Source: Bradyrhizobium sediminis
Lineage (GTDB): Bacteria; Pseudomonadota; Alphaproteobacteria; Rhizobiales; Xanthobacteraceae
NCBI RefSeq assembly: GCF_018736105.1
Contig: NZ_CP076135.1
Coordinates: 4,896,001 to 4,960,000, forward strand
Reading direction: 5' to 3'
DNA length: 64,000 bases
The notes under the pieces are model-generated. The model was not told the origin of the DNA. It saw only the letters and a program-made list of their open reading frames with translations, and made no database searches. The position numbers were made by a program, and so were the translations under genes. Positions 39,809-51,856 of the stretch are shown piece by piece (positions within the stretch are counted from its first letter, which is position 1; each line of letters begins with the position of its first letter).

Positions 39809-40567
39809 ATGACCGACCCCCGCATTCTGGTGCTGATTCCCGCCCGCATGGCGGCCACGCGCCTGCCCGGCAAGCCGCTATTGGACATTGCCGGCCTGCC
39901 GATGATCGTCCATGTGCTGCGCCGGGCCTGCGAGGCCGGGATCGGCCGGGTGGCGGTCGCCACCGACACGCCGGAGATCGCCGCCGCCGTGACAACCCAT
40001 GGCGGTGAAGTGGTCATGACACGCGCCGATCACCCCTCCGGATCGGACCGGATCCACGAGGCGCTGGGCAAGCTCGATCCGAAAGGCGAGGCCGAAATCG
40101 TGGTCAACCTGCAGGGCGATTTCCCGACCATCCGCCCCGACAATATCCGCAGCGTGCTGGCGCCGCTGGCCGATCCCGCGGTCGATATCGCCACCCTGGC
40201 CGCCCGGATCCACACCGAGGAAGAGGCCACCAATCCGAACGTGGTGAAGGCGGTCGGCTCGCCGATCAGCCCGGTGCGGCTGCGCGCGCTGTATTTCACC
40301 CGCGCCACCGCGCCCTGGGGCGATGGGCCGCGCTATCATCATATCGGCCTCTATGCCTATCGCCGGGCGGCGCTGGAGCGTTTCGTGTCGCTGCCTCCCT
40401 CCCCGCTCGAGCAGCAGGAAAAACTCGAGCAGTTGCGGGCGCTGGAGGCCGGCATGCGGATCGATATCGGCATCGTCGACACGGTGCCGCGCGGCGTCGA
40501 TACGCCGGCCGATCTCGAAACCGCCCGCCGCAACCTGGCTGACGCTGGCAAAAGCCTGAACGGCTGA
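39809..40567 (+). CDS. kdsB: 3-deoxy-manno-octulosonate cytidylyltransferase KdsB
   Basis: KdsB activates Kdo with CTP to CMP-Kdo for lipid A-core assembly. The 252-aa length fits. Motifs are [20 protein letters not shown] at the N-terminus (nucleotide site), [20 protein letters not shown] and [10 protein letters not shown], with the Asp metal ligand in QGD, then [10 protein letters not shown] and [17 protein letters not shown]. It is followed 23 bp later by pheA. Confidence 0.97.
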   Translation: MTDPRILVLIPARMAATRLPGKPLLDIAGLPMIVHVLRRACEAGIGRVAVATDTPEIAAAVTTHGGEVVMTRADHPSGSDRIHEALGKLDPKGEAEIVVNLQGDFPTIRPDNIRSVLAPLADPAVDIATLAARIHTEEEATNPNVVKAVGSPISPVRLRALYFTRATAPWGDGPRYHHIGLYAYRRAALERFVSLPPSPLEQQEKLEQLRALEAGMRIDIGIVDTVPRGVDTPADLETARRNLADAGKSLNG

Positions 40568-40590
40568 TACAAGGCCCCCAGGAAAACATC

Positions 40591-41451
40591 ATGACAAAAA
40601 AGCTGAAAATTGCCTTCCAGGGCGAGCCGGGCGCCAATTCCCACATCGCCATCGTCGAAGCCTATCCCGACGCCGAGCCGTTGCCGTGCCCGACCTTCGA
40701 GGACGCGCTGGCCGCGATCGCCTCGGGGGAGGCCGACCTCGGCATGATCCCGATCGAGAACTCGGTCGCCGGCCGCGTCGCCGACATCCATCATCTGCTG
40801 CCGCAATCCGGCCTGTTCATCGTCGGCGAATACTTCCTGCCGATCCACCACCAGATGATGGCGCCGCGCGGCGCCAGGCTCTCCGACATCAAGACGGTGG
40901 AGAGCCACGTCCACGCGCTCGGCCAATGCCGCAACATCATCCGCAAGCTCAAGATCAAGCCGATCGTCTCGGGCGATACCGCAGGAAGCGCCCGCATCGT
41001 CGCCGAGCGCGGCGACAAGAGCTGCGCCTCGATCGCCTCGAGGCTTGCCGCCGACATCTACGGCCTCGATATCCTCGCCGAGGACGTCGAGGACGAGACC
41101 CACAACACCACGCGCTTCGTGGTGCTGGCGCGCGAGGCGGCATGGGCCGAACAGGGATCGGGGCCGCTGGTCACCAGTTTCGTTTTCCGGGTGCGCAACC
41201 TGCCCGCCGCGCTCTACAAGGCGATGGGCGGCTTCGCCACCAACGGCGTCAACATGACGAAATTGGAAAGCTACATGGTCGACGGCAATTTCTTCGCCAC
41301 GCAATTCTATGCCGACGTCGACGGCCATCCCGAGGACAGGGGGCTGGCGTTCGCGCTGGAGGAGCTGAAGTTCTTCTCGCGCGAGCTGCGCATCGTCGGC
41401 GTCTACCCCGCCCACCCGTTCCGCGCGACGTTCAGCGAGAAGGCGGAGTGA
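40591..41451 (+). CDS. pheA: prephenate dehydratase PheA
   Basis: PheA converts prephenate to phenylpyruvate in phenylalanine synthesis. The 286-aa monofunctional enzyme (no chorismate mutase domain) has FQGEPGANSHIA at the N-terminus, GMIPIENSVAGRV, HALGQCRNII and NTTRFVVLAR, with the catalytic Thr-Arg-Phe. A C-terminal ACT domain follows from about residue 195: LPAALYKAMGGFATNGVNMTKLESYMV. The classic feedback motif ESRP reads ESYM here, so phenylalanine inhibition may differ from E. coli. Confidence 0.95.
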   Translation: MTKKLKIAFQGEPGANSHIAIVEAYPDAEPLPCPTFEDALAAIASGEADLGMIPIENSVAGRVADIHHLLPQSGLFIVGEYFLPIHHQMMAPRGARLSDIKTVESHVHALGQCRNIIRKLKIKPIVSGDTAGSARIVAERGDKSCASIASRLAADIYGLDILAEDVEDETHNTTRFVVLAREAAWAEQGSGPLVTSFVFRVRNLPAALYKAMGGFATNGVNMTKLESYMVDGNFFATQFYADVDGHPEDRGLAFALEELKFFSRELRIVGVYPAHPFRATFSEKAE

Positions 41452-41476
41452 GTTAACCGCGGGATTTCTCCGCATG

Positions 41477-41589
41477 TCATCCCGGCCTTGAGCCGGGACC
41501 GTGATGCATCAACAAGGCGCTGTGGCTGACGCCTACCGCAACAATTTGCAGCGGTGATTATGGGTCCCGGCTCAAGGCCGGGACGACGA
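41477..41589. repeat. double palindromic repeat (TCATCCCGGCCTTGAGCCGGGA family)
   Basis: Outer arms TCATCCCGGCCTTGAGCCGG and GGCTCAAGGCCGGGACGACG are inverted copies flanking a central spacer with a smaller dyad. It lies between the converging pheA and LLM oxidoreductase genes and may terminate both. Confidence 0.85.
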
Positions 41590-41592
41590 GGG

Positions 41593-42612
41593 TTACGCCG
41601 CGGCCCTCTTCCCAAGCCCGAACGCGTCCGCCAGCAGGCTGTAGGATTTCTTGCGCGCATCGTGGTCGTAGACCGCGGTGATGACCATCAGCTCGTCGGC
41701 CTGGCTTGCCGTAATCATCGGCTGCAGTTGTTGCAGCACCGTGGCCGGGCTGCCGACGAACAGCCGCGAGCGGTTGCGGGCGATCGAGGCGCGCTCAGAG
41801 TCGGTGTAGGGATAGGCCAGGGCCTCCTCGACGCTGGGCAGCGGCAGGTACTGGCCGCGGTCGCGGCGCAGGCGGTTGAGATCCATCGACGACGCCAGCT
41901 TTTCGGCCTCTGCATCGGTCTCGGCCGCCACCACGGCGACGGCGAGAATGCCGTGGGGCGCCGCGCGCCAGCCCGACGGCTTGAAGTGGGTGCGGTAATT
42001 CATCATCGCTTCGACGGCGTCATGGGTGGCGAAGTGGTGCGCGAACGCAAAACCCATCCCGATCTGCGCCGACAGCTCCGATGAATAATCGCTGGAGCCG
42101 AGCAGCCAGATCGGCGGCAGCGGGCTGTCGTCCGGCATCGCCACCACATTGTGGTAGGGATGTCCGGGCGGAAAATCGCGGGTCTCCCACAGGATCAATT
42201 CATGCAGCCGCTCGAGGAAGTCGTCGCCGTCGCGGCGGTCGAGCCGGCTGCGCAGCGCATGCGCGGTGGCGCCGTCGGTGCCGGGGGCGCGGCCGAGGCC
42301 GAGATCTATGCGGCCGGGAAACAGCGCCTCCAGCATCTTGAAGCGCTCGGCCACCACCAGCGGCGCGTGGTTGGGCAGCATCACGCCGCCGGAACCGACC
42401 CGGATGTGCTTGGTTACCGCCGCGATCTGCCCGATCATCAGGTCGGGCGCCGGGCTCGCCACCGATGCAAGATTGTGATGCTCGGCCAGCCAGTAGCGGA
42501 CGTAGCCGAGGCCATCGGCATGGCGCGCCAGGTCGATGCTGTTGCGCAAGGCCGCCGCGGGCCTGGTGCCTGACGTGACGACGGAGAGGTCGAGGATCGA
42601 GAGCGGAATCAT
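41593..42612 (-). CDS. LLM-class flavin-dependent oxidoreductase
   Basis: A 339-aa luciferase-like monooxygenase. The N-terminus IPLSILDLSVVTSGTRPAAALRNSIDLARHADGLGYVRYWLAEHHN and the block HIRVGSGGVMLPNHAPLVVAERFKMLEALFPGRIDLGLGRAPGTD are typical of the group annotated as alkanal or bacteriocin-type LLM oxidoreductases that use FMN. The substrate is unknown. It ends close to a palindromic repeat and reads away from metF. Confidence 0.88.
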   Translation of the reverse strand: MIPLSILDLSVVTSGTRPAAALRNSIDLARHADGLGYVRYWLAEHHNLASVASPAPDLMIGQIAAVTKHIRVGSGGVMLPNHAPLVVAERFKMLEALFPGRIDLGLGRAPGTDGATAHALRSRLDRRDGDDFLERLHELILWETRDFPPGHPYHNVVAMPDDSPLPPIWLLGSSDYSSELSAQIGMGFAFAHHFATHDAVEAMMNYRTHFKPSGWRAAPHGILAVAVVAAETDAEAEKLASSMDLNRLRRDRGQYLPLPSVEEALAYPYTDSERASIARNRSRLFVGSPATVLQQLQPMITASQADELMVITAVYDHDARKKSYSLLADAFGLGKRAAA

Positions 42613-43027
42613 GGCGGTAAACTAATGCGCCTGGCCGGGCCGACAAAGGCCCTTGCCGCGCAGGTCAGGGGCGCGCCGGCGGGCATCGGCGACGGTAGTC
42701 TGGACATGGTCGGTGGGCCAAACCTTCAGACAAACTAGTGAATTACGATCTGCCCACGAGTGAAGATCCGAGCGGCATGGCATCCCAGTAAGCAAAATAT
42801 CGGAAAATGGCTGGATTTTGTCGTATTTCATTGAAATTTCGAGCAAGAGACTTTCGTCTTGCTATGCCCACCATTTGAATAATTGAACGATAATTCCATA
42901 TGAAATGCTAATATTGGGCAATTTCCCATAAACGATGGGCTATTGCGCTGGCCCCGTTTGGCTTATTTTAGCGTCTCGGCAGCTAAGCCAGCCGTTCCCG
43001 AGCGCTTTGAGTGGAGTTTGTGGTGCC
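42613..43027 (+). promoter_or_regulatory. leader/promoter region of metF-metH
   Basis: This 415-bp gap has no gene. It is notably AT-rich from 42760 to 42930. TTGAAC at 42883-42888 with TGCTAA about 17 bp downstream is a weak promoter candidate. An imperfect hairpin (GCAAGAGAC/GTCTTGC) is at 42843-42862, and an inverted repeat GGCTTA/TAAGCC spans 42960-42989. I could not fit a SAM-II or SAH riboswitch to it. Confidence 0.45.
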
Positions 43028-43942
43028 ATGACCGAGGTTACGTCCCCCGCGCCTGACGGGCACCGCGCGCTCAAATCGCCTGGCATCTCGTTCGAGTTCT
43101 TCCCGCCGAAGACCGAGGAGATGGAGAAGAGCCTGTGGGAGACCATCAAGCGCCTGGCGCCGCTCACCCCGAATTTCGTCTCGGTAACCTATGGCGCCGG
43201 CGGATCGACCCGCGAGCGCACCCATTCCACCATCGCCCGCATCCTGGCTGAAACCGACCTGACGCCGGCGGCGCATCTGACCTGCGTTGGCGCTTCGCGC
43301 GGCGAGATCGATGAGATCGTCGGCCGCTATCACGACATCGGCGTCCGCCATATCGTCGCGCTGCGCGGCGATCCGCCCGGCGGCATCGGCACCGCCTACT
43401 CCACCCATCCCGACGGCTACCAGACCTCGGCCGAACTCGTAGCCGGCATCAAGCGGCAGCACGGCGACATCGAGGTTTCGGTCTCCGCCTATCCGGAAAA
43501 ACATCCGGAAAGCCGCGACTTCGATGCCGACATCGATACGCTGAAGGCCAAGGTCGATGCCGGCGCGACGCGTGCCATTACGCAGGTGTTCTTCGACAAC
43601 GACCTCTACTTCCGCTACCTCGACCGTGTCAGGGCGCGCGGCATCGCCATTCCGATCGTGCCCGGCATCATGCCGATGCACAATTTCAAGCAGGCCCGCA
43701 ATTTCGTCACCCGTGCCGGCACGTCGGTGCCGGACTGGCTCGCGGCAAAATTCGAAGGCCTCGACGACGATGCCGAGACGCGCAAGCTGGTGGCGGCGAC
43801 GGTTGCCGCCGGCCAGGTGCAAAAGCTGGCCAAGCACGGCGTCGACACCTTCCACTTCTACACCATGAACCGCGCGGACCTCGTGTTCGCGATCTGCCAT
43901 TTGCTCGGCATTCGCCCGCAGGGCGCACAGAAAGCCGCCTGA
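43028..43942 (+). CDS. metF: methylenetetrahydrofolate reductase MetF
   Basis: MetF reduces 5,10-methylene-THF to 5-methyl-THF with FAD, feeding the methionine synthase next door. The 304-aa product has [20 protein letters not shown] near the N-terminus, [34 protein letters not shown] and a [22 protein letters not shown] region, all family hallmarks. I chose the ATG at 43028 ([11 protein letters not shown]); the open frame upstream from 42935 would add an unrelated 31 residues. metH starts 4 bp after the stop. Confidence 0.96.
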   Translation: MTEVTSPAPDGHRALKSPGISFEFFPPKTEEMEKSLWETIKRLAPLTPNFVSVTYGAGGSTRERTHSTIARILAETDLTPAAHLTCVGASRGEIDEIVGRYHDIGVRHIVALRGDPPGGIGTAYSTHPDGYQTSAELVAGIKRQHGDIEVSVSAYPEKHPESRDFDADIDTLKAKVDAGATRAITQVFFDNDLYFRYLDRVRARGIAIPIVPGIMPMHNFKQARNFVTRAGTSVPDWLAAKFEGLDDDAETRKLVAATVAAGQVQKLAKHGVDTFHFYTMNRADLVFAICHLLGIRPQGAQKAA

Positions 43943-43946
43943 TCCG

Positions 43947-47822
<3,876 letters not shown>

Positions 47823-47834
47823 GTGGATTCTTGT

Positions 47835-47906
47835 TTCCCTTCTCCCCCTGTGGGAGAAGGTGGCGCGAAGCGCCGGATGAGGGGTCTCTATCCGCCGGCA
47901 CGACGG
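47835..47906. repeat. half palindromic repeat (CTTCTCCCCCTGTGGGAGAAG family)
   Basis: CCTTCTCCC pairs with GGGAGAAGG around CCTGT, followed by a GGCGCGAAGCGCC stem and GATGAGGGGTCTCTATCC. Full copies are at 49084-49226 and 50803-50943. It lies 13 bp after metH and may help stop transcription. Confidence 0.75.
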
Positions 47907-48071
47907 CCGTTTCCATGGCCGCTGTGTCCCGGCCGACACGCGGACTTGTCCTGGGCGGAACAACCGTGGGACCATGCGGAACAGGCGCTTCAACAGCGCC
48001 CGTCTTCATGAACGCGTCTTCAATTGGCCGCGACTACCAGAGGAGAGATCGATTCCTGGGCAGGGGGCGCC

Positions 48072-49067
48072 ATGCAGAACATCGAACCGCTCGGCCACGC
48101 ACATATCTCCACGAATGCGTTCGCCGAGCACAAGCGGCTGGCGACCTGGCAGGAGATCTACGGCCGCGGCATCGCCAATGTCAATATCGAGCCGATCGGC
48201 GACAAGCCGTTTCGCGCCGACGTCACCTTCAACCTGCTGCCCAATGTCAGCATCGCCGCCGGCTCGCGCTCGCCGGCGCATTACCGGGTGACGCGGGAGC
48301 TCGCCGGACGCGGCCGTGACATCATCGCGCTCAGCATCCTGCGCAGCGGCGCCGCTTCCGCCACGCAGTTCGGCAACGAGCTGATCAGCGGCGTCGGCAG
48401 CGCCAGCGTGCTGGTGCCGACCGATCCCTCGACCTCGACGCTGTACACGGATGGCAGTTTCATCACGCTGGCGCTGTCGCGCCGCAGCCTCGCCGCACTG
48501 GTTCCGGACCTGTCGCAGGCCTTCGGGCGGCCGGTCCCGGGCAGCAGCACGGCGCTGCGGCTCCTGACCCGCTATCTCGAGGTGGTGCAGGCCGGCGACG
48601 AGCTGACCCATCCCCGCATCGGGCAGAGCGTGTCCGATCACATCATCGACCTGGCAGCTCTGGCGCTGGGCGCGCGCGGCGATTACGCCGAGATGGCGCA
48701 GGCGCGCGGCGCCAGGGCGGCGCGGCTCGGCGCCATGAAATCGGATATCCTGCGCGAGCTCGGCCGCGGCGAGCTGTCGGCCGACCTGATCGCGGCCCGT
48801 CACGGCATCTCGCCGCGCTATGTGCGAAAGCTGTTCGAGCAGGACGGCTCGTCGTTTTCCGCCTTCGTGCTGCACGAGCGGCTGGTCAAGGCCCATCGCA
48901 TGCTGATCGACCGCCGCTGCAACGGCATGAGCATCGCGCAGATCGTCTACGCCAGCGGCTTCGGCGACATCTCCTATTTCAACCGCGCCTTCCGCCGCCA
49001 TTTCGGCGCCAAGCCCTCCGATTTCCGCGAGGCCGCGCGGCGGAGCTGGCGCGAGGGATTGGAGTGA
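48072..49067 (+). CDS. AraC-family transcriptional regulator
   Basis: A 331-aa regulator with an N-terminal cupin-type AraC_binding_2-like sensing domain (residues about 10-190) and a C-terminal double helix-turn-helix: GELSADLIAARHGISPRYVRKLFEQDGSSFSAFV and MSIAQIVYASGFGDISYFNRAFRRHFGAKPSDFRE. I chose the ATG at 48072, which has AGGGGG 5 nt upstream, over a TTG further upstream. Its target is unknown; it may act on the nearby GST gene. Confidence 0.9.
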   Translation: MQNIEPLGHAHISTNAFAEHKRLATWQEIYGRGIANVNIEPIGDKPFRADVTFNLLPNVSIAAGSRSPAHYRVTRELAGRGRDIIALSILRSGAASATQFGNELISGVGSASVLVPTDPSTSTLYTDGSFITLALSRRSLAALVPDLSQAFGRPVPGSSTALRLLTRYLEVVQAGDELTHPRIGQSVSDHIIDLAALALGARGDYAEMAQARGARAARLGAMKSDILRELGRGELSADLIAARHGISPRYVRKLFEQDGSSFSAFVLHERLVKAHRMLIDRRCNGMSIAQIVYASGFGDISYFNRAFRRHFGAKPSDFREAARRSWREGLE

Positions 49068-49083
49068 GGGCGGGTGCCACTTT

Positions 49084-49226
49084 CTTCCCTTCTCCCCTTG
49101 TGGGAGAAGGTGGCAGCCGAAGGCTGCCGGATGAGGGGTCTCTATCCGCGGAAACAGACCCCTCACCCGTCTCGAATGCGCGAGCGCATTCGATCCACCC
49201 TCTCCCACAGGGGGAGAGGGAAGAAG
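49084..49226. repeat. full palindromic repeat (CTTCTCCCCTTGTGGGAGAAG family)
   Basis: This has two outer stems, CCTTCTCCCCTTGTGGGAGAAGG and CCCTCTCCCACAGGGGGAGAGGG, internal stems GGCAGCC/GGCTGCC and GAATGCGC/GCGCATTC, and the arms GAGGGGTCT/AGACCCCTC. It fills the gap between the AraC gene and the next GST gene. Confidence 0.85.
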
Positions 49227-49239
49227 GACGGAGCCCCCC

Positions 49240-49902
49240 ATGAAATTCTTTTCCTTCTGGCGATCGCTGGCGAGTTTTCGCGTTCGCATCGCGCTCAATC
49301 TCAAGGGCCTGCCGGCCGAAATCGTATTCGTCGATATCGACGCCGACGCGCACCGCGCCGATGACTACCGCAAGGTCAATCCGCAGATGGCGCTGCCGGC
49401 GCTGGTCGAGGACGACGGCACCACCCTGTTCCAGTCGCTCGCGATCATCGAATATCTCGACGAGACCCATCCCGCCCCGCCGCTATTGCCGGCCGATCCG
49501 CGCGGCCGCGCCAGGGTGCGCGCGCTGGCGCTGATGGTCGCCTGCGAAGGCCATCCGCTCCTGGTGCCGCGGGTGCGGCGCTATCTCGATCACGAACTGA
49601 ATCTGCGGGAGACCCAGCAAGCGGCGTGGCGGCGGCACTGGACGACGGAGACGCTGGCCGCGCTGGAAGCCATTCTCGCCAACGACAAGGCCACCGGCCG
49701 CTTCTGCCATGGCGACACGCCGACGCTCGCCGACATCTGCATGGTCGGCCACGTCAGCGTGGCGCTGACCCAGCAGATCGATCTCAAACCCTGGCCCATC
49801 GTGAAGCGCATCTTCGAGACCGCGATGGCGCTGCCGGCCTTTGCGGCCGCGCATCCGCTGGCCCAGCCGGATACGCCGGAGGCGATGCGGGTGAGGAAGT
49901 GA
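49240..49902 (+). CDS. zeta-class glutathione S-transferase / maleylacetoacetate isomerase-like
   Basis: The 220-aa product has the GST fold. The N-terminal thioredoxin domain carries SFWRSLASFRVRIALNLKGLPAEIVFVD, with the zeta-type active-site Ser in the position of SSCSxRVR, and NPQMALPALVEDDGTTLFQSLAIIEYLDETHP for glutathione binding. The C-terminal helical domain has GDTPTLADICMVGHVSVALTQQ. Maleylacetoacetate isomerase (tyrosine or homogentisate breakdown) is the closest match, but no other genes of that pathway are nearby, so I leave the symbol blank. Confidence 0.85.
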   Translation: MKFFSFWRSLASFRVRIALNLKGLPAEIVFVDIDADAHRADDYRKVNPQMALPALVEDDGTTLFQSLAIIEYLDETHPAPPLLPADPRGRARVRALALMVACEGHPLLVPRVRRYLDHELNLRETQQAAWRRHWTTETLAALEAILANDKATGRFCHGDTPTLADICMVGHVSVALTQQIDLKPWPIVKRIFETAMALPAFAAAHPLAQPDTPEAMRVRK

Positions 49903-49927
49903 GGGAGGCATTGGCACGCCCACCACA

Positions 49928-50050
49928 CGTCGTCCCGGCGAACGCCGGGACCCATACTCCGCAGCCTGTGTTGCCTGCAGAAGGTGTTTGACGCCGGAGC
50001 CAAGCCAGAGAGGCCGCGGAGTATGGGTCCCGGCTCAAGGCCGGGACGAC
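49928..50050. repeat. double palindromic repeat between two GST genes
   Basis: CGTCGTCCCGGCGAACGCCGGGAC at the left and GGGTCCCGGCTCAAGGCCGGGACGACG at the right are inverted arms with a conserved CCATACTCCGC / GCGGAGTATGG inner pair. Like related elements it lies between convergent genes. Confidence 0.85.
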
Positions 50051-50075
50051 GGCGGTGTTTGTTGTTGCACCGTGC

Positions 50076-50130
50076 ACTCATCCGGCAGCCTTCGGCCGCC
50101 ACCTTCTCCCACAAGGGGAGAAGGGAAGAA
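50076..50130. repeat. half palindromic repeat (TCATCCGGCAGCC family)
   Basis: CTCATCCGGCAGCCTTCGGC leads into ACCTTCTCCCACAAGGGGAGAAGG. It is an inverted partial copy of the 49084-49226 element, directly before the stop of the second GST gene. Confidence 0.75.
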
Positions 50131-50141
50131 GCCCGCCACCT

Positions 50142-50771
50142 TCACCCCTTCGGCGGATCGAGCTTCTGCACGACTTTCCGGAACGGCTCCAGCGCCTCGC
50201 AAGCTTCGGCGTGCGCCGTCAGCGCCGGATAACGCGCGGCCGGGAACAGCGCCGGATGCGCCTCGCTCGTAAAGCGCAGCGCGCAGGCCACCATGATGTC
50301 GGCGTGACCGATCCGCTCCCCGAACCAGTACGGCGTCGCCACCGCGGCGCGCTCCTTTTCCAGCAGGTCGAGCACGCCGCCGATCTGGGCCTGGCAGCGC
50401 TCGACCCACAGCTCCAGCTGATCCTTGCGCAGCACCCGCTCGTAGATCAGGCTGACCGCCTTGTCGGCAAGCCCGCTGCCGAGCGCGCAGATTTTCAAAG
50501 CATGGCGGCGCGCCGGACCCTTTCCCGCGATCATCGCCTTTTCCGGCCCGACCAGTTCGTCGAGATAATCCAGTATCGCGCTGCTCTCGATCAGCACCTC
50601 GCCGTCATCGAGCACCAAGGTCGGCACCCGCCGCAGCGGATTGAAGGCTGCGATCTTGTCGGCGTCGCCGAAGGTCGACCACGGCCGGTGCTCATAGGGC
50701 AGGCCATAAAGCCGCAGCGCAATCGCCACGCGGCGGACGAAGGGGGAGTCGTATTGGCCGATCAGGATCAT
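50142..50771 (-). CDS. glutathione S-transferase family protein
   Basis: A 209-aa GST-like protein with a thioredoxin-fold N-terminal domain: LIGQYDSPFVRRVAIALRLYGLPYEHRPWS, including SPFVRRVA as the active-site loop, and NPLRRVPTLVLDDGEVLIESSAILDYLDELVG for glutathione contact. A helical C-terminal domain has FGERIGHADIMVACALRF. The substrate is unknown. It is convergent with the zeta-class GST gene and lies between two palindromic repeats. Confidence 0.88.
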   Translation of the reverse strand: MILIGQYDSPFVRRVAIALRLYGLPYEHRPWSTFGDADKIAAFNPLRRVPTLVLDDGEVLIESSAILDYLDELVGPEKAMIAGKGPARRHALKICALGSGLADKAVSLIYERVLRKDQLELWVERCQAQIGGVLDLLEKERAAVATPYWFGERIGHADIMVACALRFTSEAHPALFPAARYPALTAHAEACEALEPFRKVVQKLDPPKG

Positions 50772-50802
50772 GGGGTTTTGGCACCTCTCTCATCGTCATC
50801 AC

Positions 50803-50943
50803 TTCTTCCCCTCTCCCCTTGTGGGAGAGGGTGGCTCGAATGCGCTCAGCGCATTCGAGACGGGTGAGGGGTCTGTCTCCGCGGATAGAGACCCCTCATC
50901 CGGCGCTTCGCGCCACCTTCTCCCACAAGGGGAGAAGGAAGAA
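50803..50943. repeat. full palindromic repeat (CTTCCCCTCTCCCC family)
   Basis: Outer arms CCCTCTCCCCTTGTGGGAGAGGG and CCTTCTCCCACAAGGGGAGAAGG flank GAATGCGC/GCGCATTC, GACCCCTCA/TGAGGGGTC and GGCGCTTCGCGCC stems. It is the same family as 49084-49226, in inverse order, between the GST and transglutaminase genes. Confidence 0.85.
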
Positions 50944-50952
50944 ACCAGCCGC

Positions 50953-51633
50953 TCAACCTTGCACCGCTTCCCGTTCCATGTCGCGGCCCGAGAGGTCCTC
51001 GCCCTGCATGTGGGCGTAGTCGCGCGCCATCTCGCGCATCAGGAATTTGGCGGGAACGTCGTGGAACGAGCCGTGGTCGCAGACATATTGCATGTAGGTC
51101 CGGCCCTCGCCGTCGAAGGGATGCAGCAGCGCGTCGCTGTGGCCGTCGAAATCGAGCGGATGCACGCCGACCTTGGCGCACAGCGTGGCGTTGAAGGTCG
51201 GGGTGGCCTTGCGCCAGGCGCCGTCGACATGGACTTCGGTGTAGCCGTGCCAGGTGAAGATGTCGGTGCCCATGCTCTGGCGCAGCTTCTCGGTCGTGAG
51301 GTGGTTGCGCACGTCGGCGAATCCGACACGGGCGGGAATGCCGTGGACGCGGCAGGCGGCCGCATAAAGCGCCGCCTTGCCCACGCAATAGCCGACCCCG
51401 GCCGCAAGCACGCTCGAGGCCCGGAACGTCTCTGGCGCGCGCATGTCGACGTAAGGGTTATAGCGGATGCCGTCGCGCACCGCTCTGTAGAGCAGGCTGG
51501 CCTTCTCGCGCTCGCTTGCGTCAGGCGGAGCGGCGGCGCCGGCGAAGTGGCTGACGGCCGGATGGTCGCTGTCGATATATTCGCCGGGATCGGTGTAGAG
51601 GCGGCGGATCGTGTCGGGAAGAATGTCGGTCAT
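50953..51633 (-). CDS. transglutaminase-like (papain-fold) protein
   Basis: The 226-aa product belongs to the transglutaminase-like superfamily. Cys83 in AGVGYCVGKAALYAAACRVHGIPARVGF is the nucleophile and His128 in FTWHGYTEVHVDGAWRKATPTF is the general base. The usual Asp of the third site (FDPT in relatives) appears replaced, as ATPT. In this short cytoplasmic subfamily the reaction is probably peptide or amide hydrolysis rather than crosslinking. No signal peptide is present. Confidence 0.82.
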   Translation of the reverse strand: MTDILPDTIRRLYTDPGEYIDSDHPAVSHFAGAAAPPDASEREKASLLYRAVRDGIRYNPYVDMRAPETFRASSVLAAGVGYCVGKAALYAAACRVHGIPARVGFADVRNHLTTEKLRQSMGTDIFTWHGYTEVHVDGAWRKATPTFNATLCAKVGVHPLDFDGHSDALLHPFDGEGRTYMQYVCDHGSFHDVPAKFLMREMARDYAHMQGEDLSGRDMEREAVQG

Positions 51634-51856
51634 GCCGCAAGTGTAGCAAAGGGCATTGGGTTGGCAAATGGTCTGGCTGGTGCCGTTGCCGAAGCGGCGT
51701 CGGTTAGGGGCATGACTCGCTCGTCATGGCCGGGCTTGACTCGGCCAGCCGGGTTCTCTGCCCTTACACTTGCTAAGGCTGTAAGACCTGTGGCTATCTA
51801 CCTACAACCCAATAAACTATGATTTGATATTTCGCTGGGAGCAATTGAGAGGCAAG
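51634..51856. other. junction between core genome and AT-rich ParA-SIR2 island
   Basis: No gene is seen. A truncated-looking piece of palindromic repeat (TCGTCATGGCCGGGCTTGAC, then CGGCCAGCCGGGTT) at 51723-51752 has only a short inner dyad and lacks the usual mirror half. From about 51760 the DNA becomes clearly AT-richer. TTGCTA (51770-51775) and TATCTA (51795-51800) with a 19-bp spacer, or TATGAT at 51818, are weak promoter candidates for the ParA gene. Confidence 0.45.

Noticed and set aside
42613..43027. SAM-II or SAH riboswitch upstream of metF
   Set aside because: I looked for the expected core strings and pseudoknot arrangement by eye and could not fit them. A covariance search would be needed to exclude divergent forms.
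49784..50409. Small open frames within palindromic repeats (peptides such as VPAFAGTT)
   Set aside because: These are translations of intergenic repeats seen many times in such genomes, with no independent coding support.
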